Under the pieces are notes generated by a model. That model ran no database searches and was not told where the DNA came from. It saw nothing but the letters and a program-made list of their open reading frames with translations. Shown in pieces: positions 19,278 through 27,724 of a DNA stretch of 64,000 nucleotides (the first letter of the stretch is position 1; the number at the start of each line of letters is the position of its first letter). This stretch comes from Perspicuibacillus lycopersici (lineage in GTDB: Bacteria; Bacillota; Bacilli; Bacillales; Caldibacillaceae), in assembly GCF_025660475.1 (NCBI RefSeq), contig NZ_JAOUSF010000003.1:186001-250000 (forward strand). Reading direction: 5' to 3'. The translations under genes and the position numbers were made by a program.

Positions 19278-20168
19278 TTATTTGAAAAAGGATGGTCTAC
19301 TTATAATAAGCTCTTCGCCTTTTTTTGGATGATAATAAATTTTTTTCCCTACCCGAATGACATCTCCTTTATGGACCGTAATCGCTAACGGAAGGTTAAG
19401 GAAATCATTTGTCAACTCATTGATTATAGGTTCTTTCTCTGTCAAATACAAATTATAACTTAATTCTCCACCTGCTTGTAAATAGCCTTTCATCGGATAT
19501 ATCCCAATTTTTTTTAGTACATCTAGTGATAATGGAGTTTGCTCTTGTAGCGGTTTATCAATATGAGGTATTTTTTCACGAGTTAACATCGTATTCCAAA
19601 GCTGTAATAATTTCTCTCGATTATCCCCAGTTTCGTTTGTAATCGGTATTAGTGGACAATTATACGGAAACATTGCTTCACGGATCCAACCCCAAGGAAT
19701 CTTGTACAACCATTTCGGATTGTCTATTTCAATAAAAATTGCCGGTATTTTTGCTCGCTTACATTTTTGAACCATTTGTACGGAAAAATTTTCTATCGGA
19801 ATGCGCACACCAATGGTAAAATCAAGTGGACATTTCTCGAAAAATTCTCGTATACAATATACTTCGCTTTCGATTTCATGAACATACTGTATCAGTGGGG
19901 TCGAGACTAAAAGTGTTGTACAACCATGTAATAAAAACTTATTAATAAAATAATTTTTGCTAGAAAAGCTATCATCAACTACAGGTAAACCATCCATATA
20001 GAACACATGTGTAGATGTCATTAAAAAATTTTGAGCATTCATCTTCATGTAGCGATACCTTGCGAAAGATTGTTGGACGGATAATATTTTTCCTTCGTCG
20101 ACTAATAAAGAAGTATTTTCCAAACGATTTTGCTTATACAAATTTGCGTTTTCAATGATATATGTCAT
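19278..20168 (-). CDS. Amidohydrolase-like protein of unknown function, metal site apparently lost
   Basis: A 296-residue soluble protein I do not recognise as a named gene. The N-terminus (IIENANLYKQNR...SLLVDEGKILSV) looks like the small beta-sandwich of amidohydrolases such as dihydroorotase or NagA, and FLLHGCTTLLVSTP near residue 80 resembles their GVTT segment. Where the H-x-H metal site should be there is TSTHVFYMDG near 52-61, with one histidine only, and the later metal ligands are not obvious. Inference: a non-catalytic or altered member. ATG behind GGAGGTG. It sits between hisC and ypiA, where B. subtilis has tyrA and aroE. Confidence 0.6.
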   Translation of the reverse strand: MTYIIENANLYKQNRLENTSLLVDEGKILSVQQSFARYRYMKMNAQNFLMTSTHVFYMDGLPVVDDSFSSKNYFINKFLLHGCTTLLVSTPLIQYVHEIESEVYCIREFFEKCPLDFTIGVRIPIENFSVQMVQKCKRAKIPAIFIEIDNPKWLYKIPWGWIREAMFPYNCPLIPITNETGDNREKLLQLWNTMLTREKIPHIDKPLQEQTPLSLDVLKKIGIYPMKGYLQAGGELSYNLYLTEKEPIINELTNDFLNLPLAITVHKGDVIRVGKKIYYHPKKGEELIISRPSFFK

Positions 20169-20297
20169 AAAACCACACCTCCACTGTTGGTCTTATGACA
20201 AGCTATGAAAAAATAAGAGAATTTATGATTGCTTTTAACCATTTATGCAATATTTTTTCTTAAGTGCCTTTCTGTTTGCAAACAATGCCAAATATAA

Positions 20298-20341
20298 TGG
20301 AGCGACGTGAGAATCATTAATCACTACTTTCACCGCTCCAC
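20298..20341. repeat. Inverted repeat downstream of hisC
   Basis: TGGAGCG and CGCTCCA form a 7-bp base, continued by GTGA/TCAC after a bulge. No T run on either side; it may be a weak terminator or RNA stabiliser for hisC. Confidence 0.45.
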
Positions 20342-20360
20342 TCTCTAAATTATTCTAGTT

Positions 20361-21452
20361 CTAAACAGTCGTTAAAATCAGTTGGATAGCTTTTCGCAAC
20401 GCTTCCATATCCTCTGCCTGTCCTATCGTTATTCGAACACTATTAGGAAACCCTAACGATTTTCCTGAACGAACAATGAATCCTTGCTGTAATAGCTTTT
20501 GAAAAATTTGATCACCATCTGTTTGGAAATCTACTAGCAGAAAATTCCCTTGTGTAGGGTAATAGGATAACCCAACATTCTCTAGAAATTGGTACATTTT
20601 CTCTAGTTCTTCCCGATTTTTTCTTTTACATTGTTCAAGAAATTCTTGATCAGCTAATGCTGCTAATGCTGCCTTTTGTGCGAACGTATTCGTATTAAAC
20701 GGACTACGAATTGGTTCCAATGTTTTTATAATCGATGGATCAGCAACACCATAACCAATCCGAAAGGAGGCAAGTCCATAAATTTTCGAGAAGGTACGGA
20801 GCATAATAATATTTTTAAAACGTTTTAATAGTTTTAATGTATTTGGATAATCATTTGCTACTACATATTCATTATAGGCCTCATCTATTACAACTAAAAT
20901 ATCATTTGGAATTTTTTCTAGAAAAGCAACTAACTCCTCTTCTTTCATATATACTCCACTCGGATTGTTTGGGTTACAAATCCAAACGATTGCGGTATTT
21001 TCGTCAATGACATTCAACATTTCAGTAAAATTATGTTCCCCTTTATCTGTTAACAGGATTTCTCTCGCTTCTCCACCATTAATAATCGTGTATTGTTGAT
21101 ATTCAGAAAAGGTTGGAGTTGCCATTACTGCATTAGTACCTGGCTTTATTAACGCACTATTAATTATTTGAATTAATTCATCTGAGCCATTTCCAAATAT
21201 TAATTCAGACGGTTGCACTTGAAAATGCGTCGCTAATGACATACGAAGGTCAAATGCATATCCATCTGGATAAAGTGCGTTAGATGTAGTTTGATTATTT
21301 AGCATTTCCGTCACTTTATTCGAACAACCATAAGGATTTTCATTCGATGCAAGCTTAACTATGCGTTCAAGTCCATATTCTCTTTTTATAGCATCTATTG
21401 ATTTCCCTGGTTGGTATGCATGTAGATTTAATATTTGTTCTTTCCATTTCAT
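20361..21452 (-). CDS. hisC: Histidinol-phosphate aminotransferase
   Basis: A PLP enzyme of class I/II fold that transaminates imidazole acetol phosphate in histidine synthesis; in Bacillus it also serves tyrosine and phenylalanine synthesis. The 363-residue protein has NENPYG near residue 37, the WICNPNNPSG substrate/PLP region near 157, DEAYNEY near 190 and the Schiff-base lysine in TFSKIYGLASFRIGYG near 218. Start ATG behind GGGGAG. In B. subtilis it lies in the trp-hisC-tyrA-aroE supraoperon; here it stands alone between a broken gene and an unknown gene. Confidence 0.93.
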   Translation of the reverse strand: MKWKEQILNLHAYQPGKSIDAIKREYGLERIVKLASNENPYGCSNKVTEMLNNQTTSNALYPDGYAFDLRMSLATHFQVQPSELIFGNGSDELIQIINSALIKPGTNAVMATPTFSEYQQYTIINGGEAREILLTDKGEHNFTEMLNVIDENTAIVWICNPNNPSGVYMKEEELVAFLEKIPNDILVVIDEAYNEYVVANDYPNTLKLLKRFKNIIMLRTFSKIYGLASFRIGYGVADPSIIKTLEPIRSPFNTNTFAQKAALAALADQEFLEQCKRKNREELEKMYQFLENVGLSYYPTQGNFLLVDFQTDGDQIFQKLLQQGFIVRSGKSLGFPNSVRITIGQAEDMEALRKAIQLILTTV

Positions 21453-21456
21453 TTGC

Positions 21457-21683
21457 TTACACTCCCCATATGTGGAATAATAAATATCTTTCTATATGTA
21501 TTCCATTTTCTGCTATCATTTCCTGCATTTCTTTCATAATTATTTCCGCTTGTTGGCGGAAGGCTATTTATTTAAGGATTGATTTATTATTGAGATTAAA
21601 TATATGGAATGAACTGCCGCGCAAATTGAATACATGTAGATCCCAATCGCCAAAGGAGATACGATTGCAGCCAAATAAATCAA
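21457..21683 (-). pseudogene. Remnant of a small YqaE-like membrane protein gene
   Basis: Two short frames in tandem. The first (21564-21683, TTG start) gives a hydrophobic 39-residue peptide with LIYLAAIVSPLAIG and ICAAVHSIYLIS, which recall the first and last helices of YqaE/Pmp3-type (UPF0057) proteins with the middle missing. The second, in another frame (to 21457), gives FRQQAEIIMKEMQEMIAENG, a plausible amphipathic tail. A stop and a frame change near 21564 separate them. There is no good ribosome binding site for either. A leader peptide of hisC (26 residues, 21457-21537) is an alternative for the second part. The family call is by eye only. Confidence 0.35.
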
Positions 21684-21687
21684 GCTA

Positions 21688-22464
21688 TTATTTCACTTTC
21701 CGATAAAAGAAATTGTCGATCGGCTCAAATCCATATTTATCAGGGAAAAAGATTTGCTCAGTACTTCCAACAAATAAAACTCCCCCTGGTCTTAATGACT
21801 CACTAAATTTTTTATATAAATACGTTTTTGCTTCTTCTGTAAAATAAATAAGAACATTTCTACAAACAATTAAGTCTAAATTCTTCTCAAAGCTATCCTT
21901 TAATAAATCTCGCTTTTGAAATGTTACGGTACGCTTAATTTTTTCATTTATTTTATAAAGCGCATCCTCTTTATGGAAATATTGTTTCCTAATATCTTCA
22001 GGCACTTCTACTAAATTACGTTCATTATATATTCCTAATTTTGCCTTTTCGAGAATATTAGCATCAATATCTGTAGCTAATATATGGATATTCGCAAGTG
22101 ACAAATATTTATTTAATAGGATTGCTAGAGTATATGGTTCCTCACCTGAAGAGCATGCTGCACTCCAGATTTTCAATTGTTTTGAATTCGATAAAAGCAT
22201 TGGTATGATTTTATTTTCGAGAACTTCCCATCTTTTCGGATTCCGGAAAAATTCCGTCACATTGATCGTTACACGATCTAAAAAAAGAGCTAATAGCTTC
22301 GGATCATTAATCATTCCATCATAAAATTCCTGAAACGATTGATAGCCTTTTTGTTGATAAAGAGAAATTAATCTTCTTTTCATTTGTGCTTCTTTATAAA
22401 GCATAAGATCAATGCCCGTCTTTCTCTTTATATTTATTGCAAATTGTTGATATTCTTTATCCAT
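21688..22464 (-). CDS. cheR: Chemotaxis protein-glutamate methyltransferase CheR
   Basis: CheR methylates glutamates of chemoreceptors with S-adenosylmethionine. The 258-residue protein has the N-terminal helical domain with FRNPKRWEVL (residues about 76-85), the SAM-binding motif IWSAACSSGEEPYTLA near 100, TDIDANIL near 133 and the DLIVCRNVLIYFT motif near 201. The ATG at 22464 is six bases after AAAGGA; an upstream GTG overlaps the site. Position between ndk and hisC is the B. subtilis one, minus aroFBH and trp. Confidence 0.94.
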   Translation of the reverse strand: MDKEYQQFAINIKRKTGIDLMLYKEAQMKRRLISLYQQKGYQSFQEFYDGMINDPKLLALFLDRVTINVTEFFRNPKRWEVLENKIIPMLLSNSKQLKIWSAACSSGEEPYTLAILLNKYLSLANIHILATDIDANILEKAKLGIYNERNLVEVPEDIRKQYFHKEDALYKINEKIKRTVTFQKRDLLKDSFEKNLDLIVCRNVLIYFTEEAKTYLYKKFSESLRPGGVLFVGSTEQIFFPDKYGFEPIDNFFYRKVK

Positions 22465-22784
22465 ATAATGTCCTTTCACCCTAGTTGTCTAATAAATGCT
22501 CCTTTATGTAATTATACATTGAACGAATTGTATTTCCAGCAAAATCTAGAAATTAAAAAACTCTGCATACGCAGGTTTTCATATTGTCGAAAAGGCATTA
22601 AGCGGACTCTCTCGGTGTTTTTTCTCATTTCTTGATGGAATTGTGGCTGAAATAGGTTGATTTCCGCTCCAATTAACTAATTTGGCTCCATTTAAGCAGG
22701 CTGCCAACCAATTGACCATTTTCTTCCAATTCCATAACAGCAAACATAAACAGCGCCTGCATAGACAATAATTCTATTTTTTTT
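22465..22784. other. Intergenic region between ndk and cheR with repeated CTGCATACGCAG
   Basis: About 320 bases without a credible gene. It lies upstream of cheR on the minus strand. The sequence CTGCATACGCAG, itself a 4-bp stem with ATAC loop, occurs at 22563-22574 and again at 22841-22852, flanking a roughly 270-base segment. No cheR promoter stands out. Confidence 0.45.
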
Positions 22785-22834
22785 AAAAAAAGAGTGTAGA
22801 CAAACTCGAAAATCATTGAGTTTGTCTACACTCT
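22785..22834 (-). terminator. Strong terminator of ndk
   Basis: A perfect 17-bp stem (AGAGTGTAGACAAACTC with its complement) and 10-base loop, followed by a T run on the minus strand. The stem is much longer than usual and looks like a dispersed repeat used as a terminator. Confidence 0.85.
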
Positions 22835-22857
22835 GAAACCCTGCATACGCAGTTTTT

Positions 22858-23304
22858 TTAATATATCCACTCTTGTATTAATTTGGAATACTCTACAATT
22901 TCATCCTCAGAAAAGAAAATCCCAATTTCTCTTTCTGCACTTTCTGGTGAATCGGAACCATGAATAATATTTTTGCTAACAACTACTCCGTAGTCTCCTC
23001 GGATTGTACCTGGATCTGCGTCCTTCGGATTTGTTTTCCCCATAATTTTTCTAGCTGTTGAAATTACTTCTTCCCCTTGCCAAACCATTGCAAAAACCGG
23101 TCCAGATGTAATGAATGAAACTAATTCATGAAAAAAAGGTTTTCCTTTATGCTCAGCATAATGTTGTTGGGCAGTTTCTTCTGAAACTTGCATTAATTTC
23201 GCGCCAACTAATTGAAATCCTTTTTTCTCAAATTTTGAAACAATTTCCCCAATTAAACTCCTTTGAACACCATCAGGTTTTACCATTAGAAAAGTTTTTT
23301 CCAT
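22858..23304 (-). CDS. ndk: Nucleoside diphosphate kinase
   Basis: Transfers gamma-phosphate between nucleoside di- and triphosphates. The 148-residue protein begins [15 protein letters not shown] (Lys9 region) and carries the active-site histidine in [20 protein letters not shown] near residue 113, the universal Ndk signature. Length and position after hepT match B. subtilis. Confidence 0.97.
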   Translation of the reverse strand: MEKTFLMVKPDGVQRSLIGEIVSKFEKKGFQLVGAKLMQVSEETAQQHYAEHKGKPFFHELVSFITSGPVFAMVWQGEEVISTARKIMGKTNPKDADPGTIRGDYGVVVSKNIIHGSDSPESAEREIGIFFSEDEIVEYSKLIQEWIY

Positions 23305-23400
23305 GTCTCTCTCCCTTTATATGTAGAAGTTATGTATCGTAACAAAAAAATCATACCATTACATATCAAAGGTTGTAAACATTTACATTTGTCTAAAATG

Positions 23401-24363
23401 TTAAAAATTCCTTCTTCCTATAAATAACACTACAGCATTCAATAATGATTTCGATTCCTTATCCGGAAGCTCTTTTAATAGGTTCATTGCCTTATTTAAA
23501 TACCAATCACTAACAGCAACCGATTTGTCAATTGCATCGGTATTTTTTATTGATGCAATCACTTGTTTCAACTCTTCTAAATCCATATATTCATTTACTT
23601 TAATTATTTCAGATCTTACAGACTCATCCTTTAATGCAAATAACACTGGCAAAGTAATATTTCCTTGAAGTAAGTCGCTTCCTGCTGGTTTCCCAAGCTT
23701 TTCATCGGTTGAAGTAAAATCTAAAATATCATCGGTTATTTGAAATGCCATTCCTGCATAATAACCAAATTTATATAATATTTCTTGATGAATCGGTTCT
23801 ACTTCCGCAGCAATTGCACCTAGCTGACAGCTCGCTGCAATAAGAAGAGCTGTCTTTCTTTTAATTCGCCGAAAATAGTTTGTCAATGTTTGATTAAAAT
23901 CGTATTTATCACGAATTTGTTCAATTTCTCCAATACTCAGCTCAACCATTGTTTCTGATAGAATTTGATGTGCATGTACATTTTTTAAGCTTGTAATTAA
24001 TTCAAGTGATCTTGCTAAAACATAGTCACCAGTGTACATCGCAATTCGGTTATCCCATTTTGCTTTAACTGTTGGTCTACCTCTTCTTGTTTCTGCATCA
24101 TCAATAACATCATCATGAATTAGCGATGCCATATGAATGAGCTCCAAAGAGACAGCCACATTTTTGACTTTATCGAGATTATACTTCCCAAATTTCGCTG
24201 ATAGTAAAACGAAAATTGGCCGAATTCTCTTTCCGCCAGCTTGTAAATAATGTAGTGAGGATTTTTTTAGTAGAGGTGAATTGGCATCTAAAACTTGTTC
24301 CAATTCTTTTTCAATTTTTTTTAAATCATTGCTCAGCAATGAATAGACTGTTTTAAAATTCAT
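23401..24363 (-). CDS. hepT: Heptaprenyl diphosphate synthase component II
   Basis: Catalytic subunit making the C35 side chain of menaquinone-7. The 320-residue prenyltransferase has both aspartate-rich motifs: LIHDDVIDDAETRRGRP near residue 82 and QITDDILDFT near 208, plus the GGKRIRP segment near 43. AGGTGG is five bases before the ATG at 24363; an upstream GTG is part of that site. Component I is hepS; menG lies between, as in B. subtilis. Confidence 0.94.
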   Translation of the reverse strand: MNFKTVYSLLSNDLKKIEKELEQVLDANSPLLKKSSLHYLQAGGKRIRPIFVLLSAKFGKYNLDKVKNVAVSLELIHMASLIHDDVIDDAETRRGRPTVKAKWDNRIAMYTGDYVLARSLELITSLKNVHAHQILSETMVELSIGEIEQIRDKYDFNQTLTNYFRRIKRKTALLIAASCQLGAIAAEVEPIHQEILYKFGYYAGMAFQITDDILDFTSTDEKLGKPAGSDLLQGNITLPVLFALKDESVRSEIIKVNEYMDLEELKQVIASIKNTDAIDKSVAVSDWYLNKAMNLLKELPDKESKSLLNAVVLFIGRRNF

Positions 24364-24390
24364 AGATACCACCTAGCTTATCAACAACGA

Positions 24391-25104
24391 TCATTTCTCC
24401 TCTGACTTTTGTCCAATATGGACAGCAGCAACTCCACCAAAATATAAATGGTACTTAACATTTTCTAATCCTGCTTTTTCAAATAAGCTTGCCAATTCTT
24501 TCGCTTTCGGGAAGCTTCTTGCAGACTCTTGTAACCAAGAATATTCTTTATAGCTTTTCGCAAATAACTTACCAAATAATGGCATTATAAATCGGAAATA
24601 AAAATAATATGCTTGTTTAAATCCGATTACCGTCGGTTGAGAGGTTTCTAAACAAGTTACTAGCCCTCCTGGTTTAACTACTCTCTGCATCTCACGTAAC
24701 ACTTGCATATAGTCTGGAACATTTCGTAAACCAAATCCAATCGTTACATAATCGAACGTATTATCTTCAAATGGTAGGCTCATCGCATTTCCATGAATAA
24801 GCTTAGCGTTTTCAATTTGTTGTGACTTCAGCTTTTCTTTACCAATCTTTAACATATTTTCGCTAAAATCCAGCCCGATAACTTCTCCTTCATTTCCTAC
24901 TGCTTTACTTAAAGCAATCGTCCAATCGGCAGTACCACAACAAACATCCAATGCTTTTTTCCCTTTTTGGACGTTCATTCTTTTCATTGTATCCTTGCGC
25001 CATAGAATATGCTGGCGAAAGCTAATGATAGAATTCATTTTATCATATTTATCAGATATATTTTCAAATACGTGATGTACTTTTTCTTCTTTAGACTGTA
25101 CCAT
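24391..25104 (-). CDS. menG: Demethylmenaquinone methyltransferase
   Basis: The last step of menaquinone synthesis: SAM-dependent methylation of demethylmenaquinone. The 237-residue UbiE/MenG protein has [13 protein letters not shown] near residue 20, the SAM-binding motif [11 protein letters not shown] near 49, [26 protein letters not shown] in two parts near 105-130 and [11 protein letters not shown] near 140. ATG behind AAAAGGAG. Also called menH or ubiE in the older literature. Confidence 0.95.
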   Translation of the reverse strand: MVQSKEEKVHHVFENISDKYDKMNSIISFRQHILWRKDTMKRMNVQKGKKALDVCCGTADWTIALSKAVGNEGEVIGLDFSENMLKIGKEKLKSQQIENAKLIHGNAMSLPFEDNTFDYVTIGFGLRNVPDYMQVLREMQRVVKPGGLVTCLETSQPTVIGFKQAYYFYFRFIMPLFGKLFAKSYKEYSWLQESARSFPKAKELASLFEKAGLENVKYHLYFGGVAAVHIGQKSEEK

Positions 25105-25129
25105 TTCTCAACTACTCCTTTTAGAGAAG

Positions 25130-25909
25130 CTATTCAAGGACAATCGGATGACCTAGTTTTGCATTTCCTCTAAATTTATTATGAAGCATTTTGTGTAAAT
25201 CATGACTATCTATATATTGCTCTATTTGATGATATAGTATTTCGATATAGTTATCCAACCACAAATCTATTTGCTGTTCCTTGCTTACCTGTGTGCTGCG
25301 AAATAATTTGGCACCAGCAAATTTTAATTTATTCGAAAGAATATAGGCTTTCAATTTATCTTTTGAACGGATTATTTGGTTCATATGAAGCAAATTCTTT
25401 GAAATCAATGCCCAGATGGAATCTTGAAAAAATGATGCGACTTGTTGAAATAAGGCGGTCTCTATTTGTTGCAGACTAGCTAAATAGTCATTTACTGTAG
25501 CAATTTCATTTTTATAAATAGAAATTTTATTTTCATTGACTATTTTTATTCCTTCCGCTAATGATTTCACTAATTTCACGTTTGGAATTTGTGCAAGTGT
25601 TTTATAATATAATCCACTAAAATAATCTCCTGCAAGTACTGTTAATTGCCTTTTTTTATGGGGCATGTATTCTTCATCATTTTTTACTAAATCATGGGTA
25701 TCTAATGCTATTTGGATAAGCAATACCGTTATAATATATTTCTCCACTTCTAGTTCCGATAGATTTTGTGAAAGTAATATTGATAAAAGGATACGTAGTT
25801 TATCGGAATTAATAGGTGGTAGGTCTATTTGCTTTGTTAAATATGGATGGTTTATTTCCTCCAATATTTTTTCTTCCATGCTATGTATCATCGTTTCCGT
25901 TACCTGCAA
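25130..25909 (-). CDS. hepS: Heptaprenyl diphosphate synthase component I
   Basis: Non-catalytic partner of HepT in menaquinone side-chain synthesis. The 259-residue, mostly helical protein has the family segment LLIQIALDTHDLV near residue 73 and LAGDYFSGLYYKTLA near 95. The sequence is strongly diverged, as usual for this subunit, so the call leans on its place upstream of menG-hepT. The best start is TTG at 25909, five bases after GAGGGTGA; the first ATG is six codons in. The mtrB gene that precedes it in B. subtilis is missing. Confidence 0.85.
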   Translation of the reverse strand: MQVTETMIHSMEEKILEEINHPYLTKQIDLPPINSDKLRILLSILLSQNLSELEVEKYIITVLLIQIALDTHDLVKNDEEYMPHKKRQLTVLAGDYFSGLYYKTLAQIPNVKLVKSLAEGIKIVNENKISIYKNEIATVNDYLASLQQIETALFQQVASFFQDSIWALISKNLLHMNQIIRSKDKLKAYILSNKLKFAGAKLFRSTQVSKEQQIDLWLDNYIEILYHQIEQYIDSHDLHKMLHNKFRGNAKLGHPIVLE

Positions 25910-26099
25910 GAAAATCACCCTCAATATCCCATTGACTTAACAAATGGTCGATCAAACAAAAAAACTATTTCTATTTTACCACATTTCAAATAGTAAGTTT
26001 GTTCTTTTTTGTAAAAAGCAAATTTACCTCATAATAGATTTTTGATCCGTCACCAATACAGATTATTAATAGTACTGCACAATATTTGTACTAATATTA

Positions 26100-26669
26100 C
26101 TATTTTTGATTGATAAAGGATAAAACCTCACTTCTTTTTACAGCATCTGTTTGAAAAACACCTCTTGCAGCAGTCGTTACCGTTTTTGCTCCTGGCTTTT
26201 TCACTCCGCGCATCGTCATACACATATGCTCTGCTTCTACAACAACCATTGCCCCATATGGTTCTAGTTGTTCCATTATCGCATTAGCGACTGTTGATGT
26301 AATTCGTTCTTGAAGCTGTGGTCGTTTAGCGACTGCCTCCACTGCTCTTGCTAATTTACTTAACCCGGTTACTTTACCTTCTCTTGGTATGTATGCGACA
26401 TGGGCATGTCCAAAAAATGGAACTAAATGATGCTCACACATGGAGAAAAATGGGATATCTTTTACTAACACCAATTCTTCATGGACTTCATTAAAAAATG
26501 TTTCAAAGTATTCTTTTGGATCTTGGTTCAATCCAGCAAACATTTCGGCGTACATTTTTGCTACCCGTTTTGGTGTATCTAATAAACCTTCACGATTCGG
26601 ATCTTCCCCGATTCCCTCTAAAATCAAACGAACAGCGTATTCTATTTGCTGGAGATTAATTTCTGTCAT
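26100..26669 (-). CDS. folE: GTP cyclohydrolase I
   Basis: First step of tetrahydrofolate synthesis, GTP to dihydroneopterin triphosphate. The 189-residue protein has zinc ligands in [11 protein letters not shown] near residue 75 and the Cys of [14 protein letters not shown] near 145, and the [10 protein letters not shown] motif near 121. The start at 26669 has GGAGGAG upstream. In B. subtilis this is mtrA of the mtrAB operon; here the 190 bases after it are too short for mtrB and hold no TRAP-like frame. Confidence 0.96.
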   Translation of the reverse strand: MTEINLQQIEYAVRLILEGIGEDPNREGLLDTPKRVAKMYAEMFAGLNQDPKEYFETFFNEVHEELVLVKDIPFFSMCEHHLVPFFGHAHVAYIPREGKVTGLSKLARAVEAVAKRPQLQERITSTVANAIMEQLEPYGAMVVVEAEHMCMTMRGVKKPGAKTVTTAARGVFQTDAVKRSEVLSFINQK

Positions 26670-26881
26670 TGATACTCCTCCCAATGAATGTAAATCATCT
26701 ATATGTAACAGAAGATTATATTTGTTGGCTGTATTCTATATTATAAAATTGCGGTGGAAATAGAAGTATTATCATTCTCTGAAGAATGAATATACCCAAC
26801 AATTGCCGAAGCATCTTTTTTATAAATCTATTCCATATTAGCACACCTGTTATCTATGTAGCAAAGGACAATTTTTTTTGC

Positions 26882-26923
26882 AAAAAAATAAAGGAATGAT
26901 CATAGTGACCATTCCTTTATTTT
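26882..26923 (-). terminator. Intrinsic terminator of hbs
   Basis: Fourteen-base stem AAAATAAAGGAATG/CATTCCTTTATTTT with an 11-base loop; runs of T on the minus and A-rich flanks make it effective on both strands. Confidence 0.85.
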
Positions 26924-26944
26924 TATCTAAGTTTAGATATGTAA

Positions 26945-27217
26945 TTATTTTACTGCATCTTTCAAAGCTTTTCCTGGTTTGAATGCAGGAACTTTACTTG
27001 CAGCGATTTCGATTTCTTCCCCAGTTTGTGGATTACGTCCTTTACGAGCAGCACGTTCACGCACTTCGAAGTTTCCGAAACCAATTAGTTGAACTTTATC
27101 GCCTTCTTTTAAAGCATTTAAAACTGTATCGAAAACAGCATCTACTGCTTTAGTTGCATCTTTTTTAGAAAGTTCAGCAGTTTCTGCAACTGCGTTTACT
27201 AATTCTGTTTTGTTCAT
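26945..27217 (-). CDS. hbs: DNA-binding protein HU
   Basis: The major nucleoid protein, 90 residues. It starts [25 protein letters not shown] and has the beta-arm signature [22 protein letters not shown] near residues 46-67, which bends DNA. A near-ideal GGAGGTGA lies five bases before the ATG at 27217. Monocistronic, with its own terminator, in the B. subtilis place between folE (mtrA) and spoIVA. Confidence 0.97.
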   Translation of the reverse strand: MNKTELVNAVAETAELSKKDATKAVDAVFDTVLNALKEGDKVQLIGFGNFEVRERAARKGRNPQTGEEIEIAASKVPAFKPGKALKDAVK

Positions 27218-27503
27218 GCCATTCACCTCCTCCCAATGAAAGGGTCAAACATAAATATGTTTTTTTTGCATCTATTTAATTAAGTAGTATGCAATTGCTT
27301 GTTCGAGTACATTTTTCCTAGAGGAAAAGTTTAACAAGAACAATTCTGTTAAAAGATTATCACAATCAATATCTCATAGCAAGATTAAAAATACAATTAA
27401 TGCCAAACTTTTTACGCTTCTATTGCCTAAAGGAATATTTCATCCGAAAACATTTCTGCATAAAAACTTAGGTTTATCAACGGTTTTCCCATTTTCTTCA
27501 GAT
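27218..27503. promoter_or_regulatory. Upstream region of hbs with extended -10 promoter and dyad
   Basis: About 285 bases without a gene. On the minus strand TGTGATAAT (TGN plus GATAAT) near 27356-27364 is the best -10 candidate; a -35 is not clear. Immediately downstream, TTTAACAAGAA-CAATTCTGTTAAA (27330-27353) is an imperfect 24-base dyad spanning the presumed start site. The leader to hbs is about 130 bases. Confidence 0.4.
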
Positions 27504-27557
27504 TTTAAACATAAAAAAAATCCCCCCATAAAATTGGAGTGATTTTTTTATGTTTAA
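27504..27557. terminator. Long AT-rich bidirectional hairpin downstream of spoIVA
   Basis: TTTAAACATAAAAAAAATC pairs with GATTTTTTTATGTTTAAA around a C-rich/G-rich inner stem. It is about 170 bases after spoIVA and is the only strong terminator-like structure there. Between it and spoIVA a GGCCGAA/TTCGGCC inverted repeat (27674-27705) is also seen; no gene fits in 27558-27724. Confidence 0.65.
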
Positions 27558-27724
27558 AAATTAGAAAAATTACATATTTACAGCATTCCGCAATGTAAAA
27601 TCCCCTTTTTTTAGCAATCAGACAAAGAACTTAGACGGCTATCCTCTCATCTTTTTTCACCTTATTGGGATAGGGCCGAAGCGGACTTATGTCTCCTATT
27701 CGGCCAGTTTATTTCCTCTCCCAT

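Noticed and set aside
21453..21690. T-box or His-responsive leader upstream of hisC
   Set aside because: No T-box conserved sequence, no terminator before hisC, and the short leader frame has only two histidine codons.
25910..26099. mtrB (TRAP) between folE and hepS
   Set aside because: TRAP needs about 228 bases; the gap is 190 bases and contains no frame with TRAP-like sequence.
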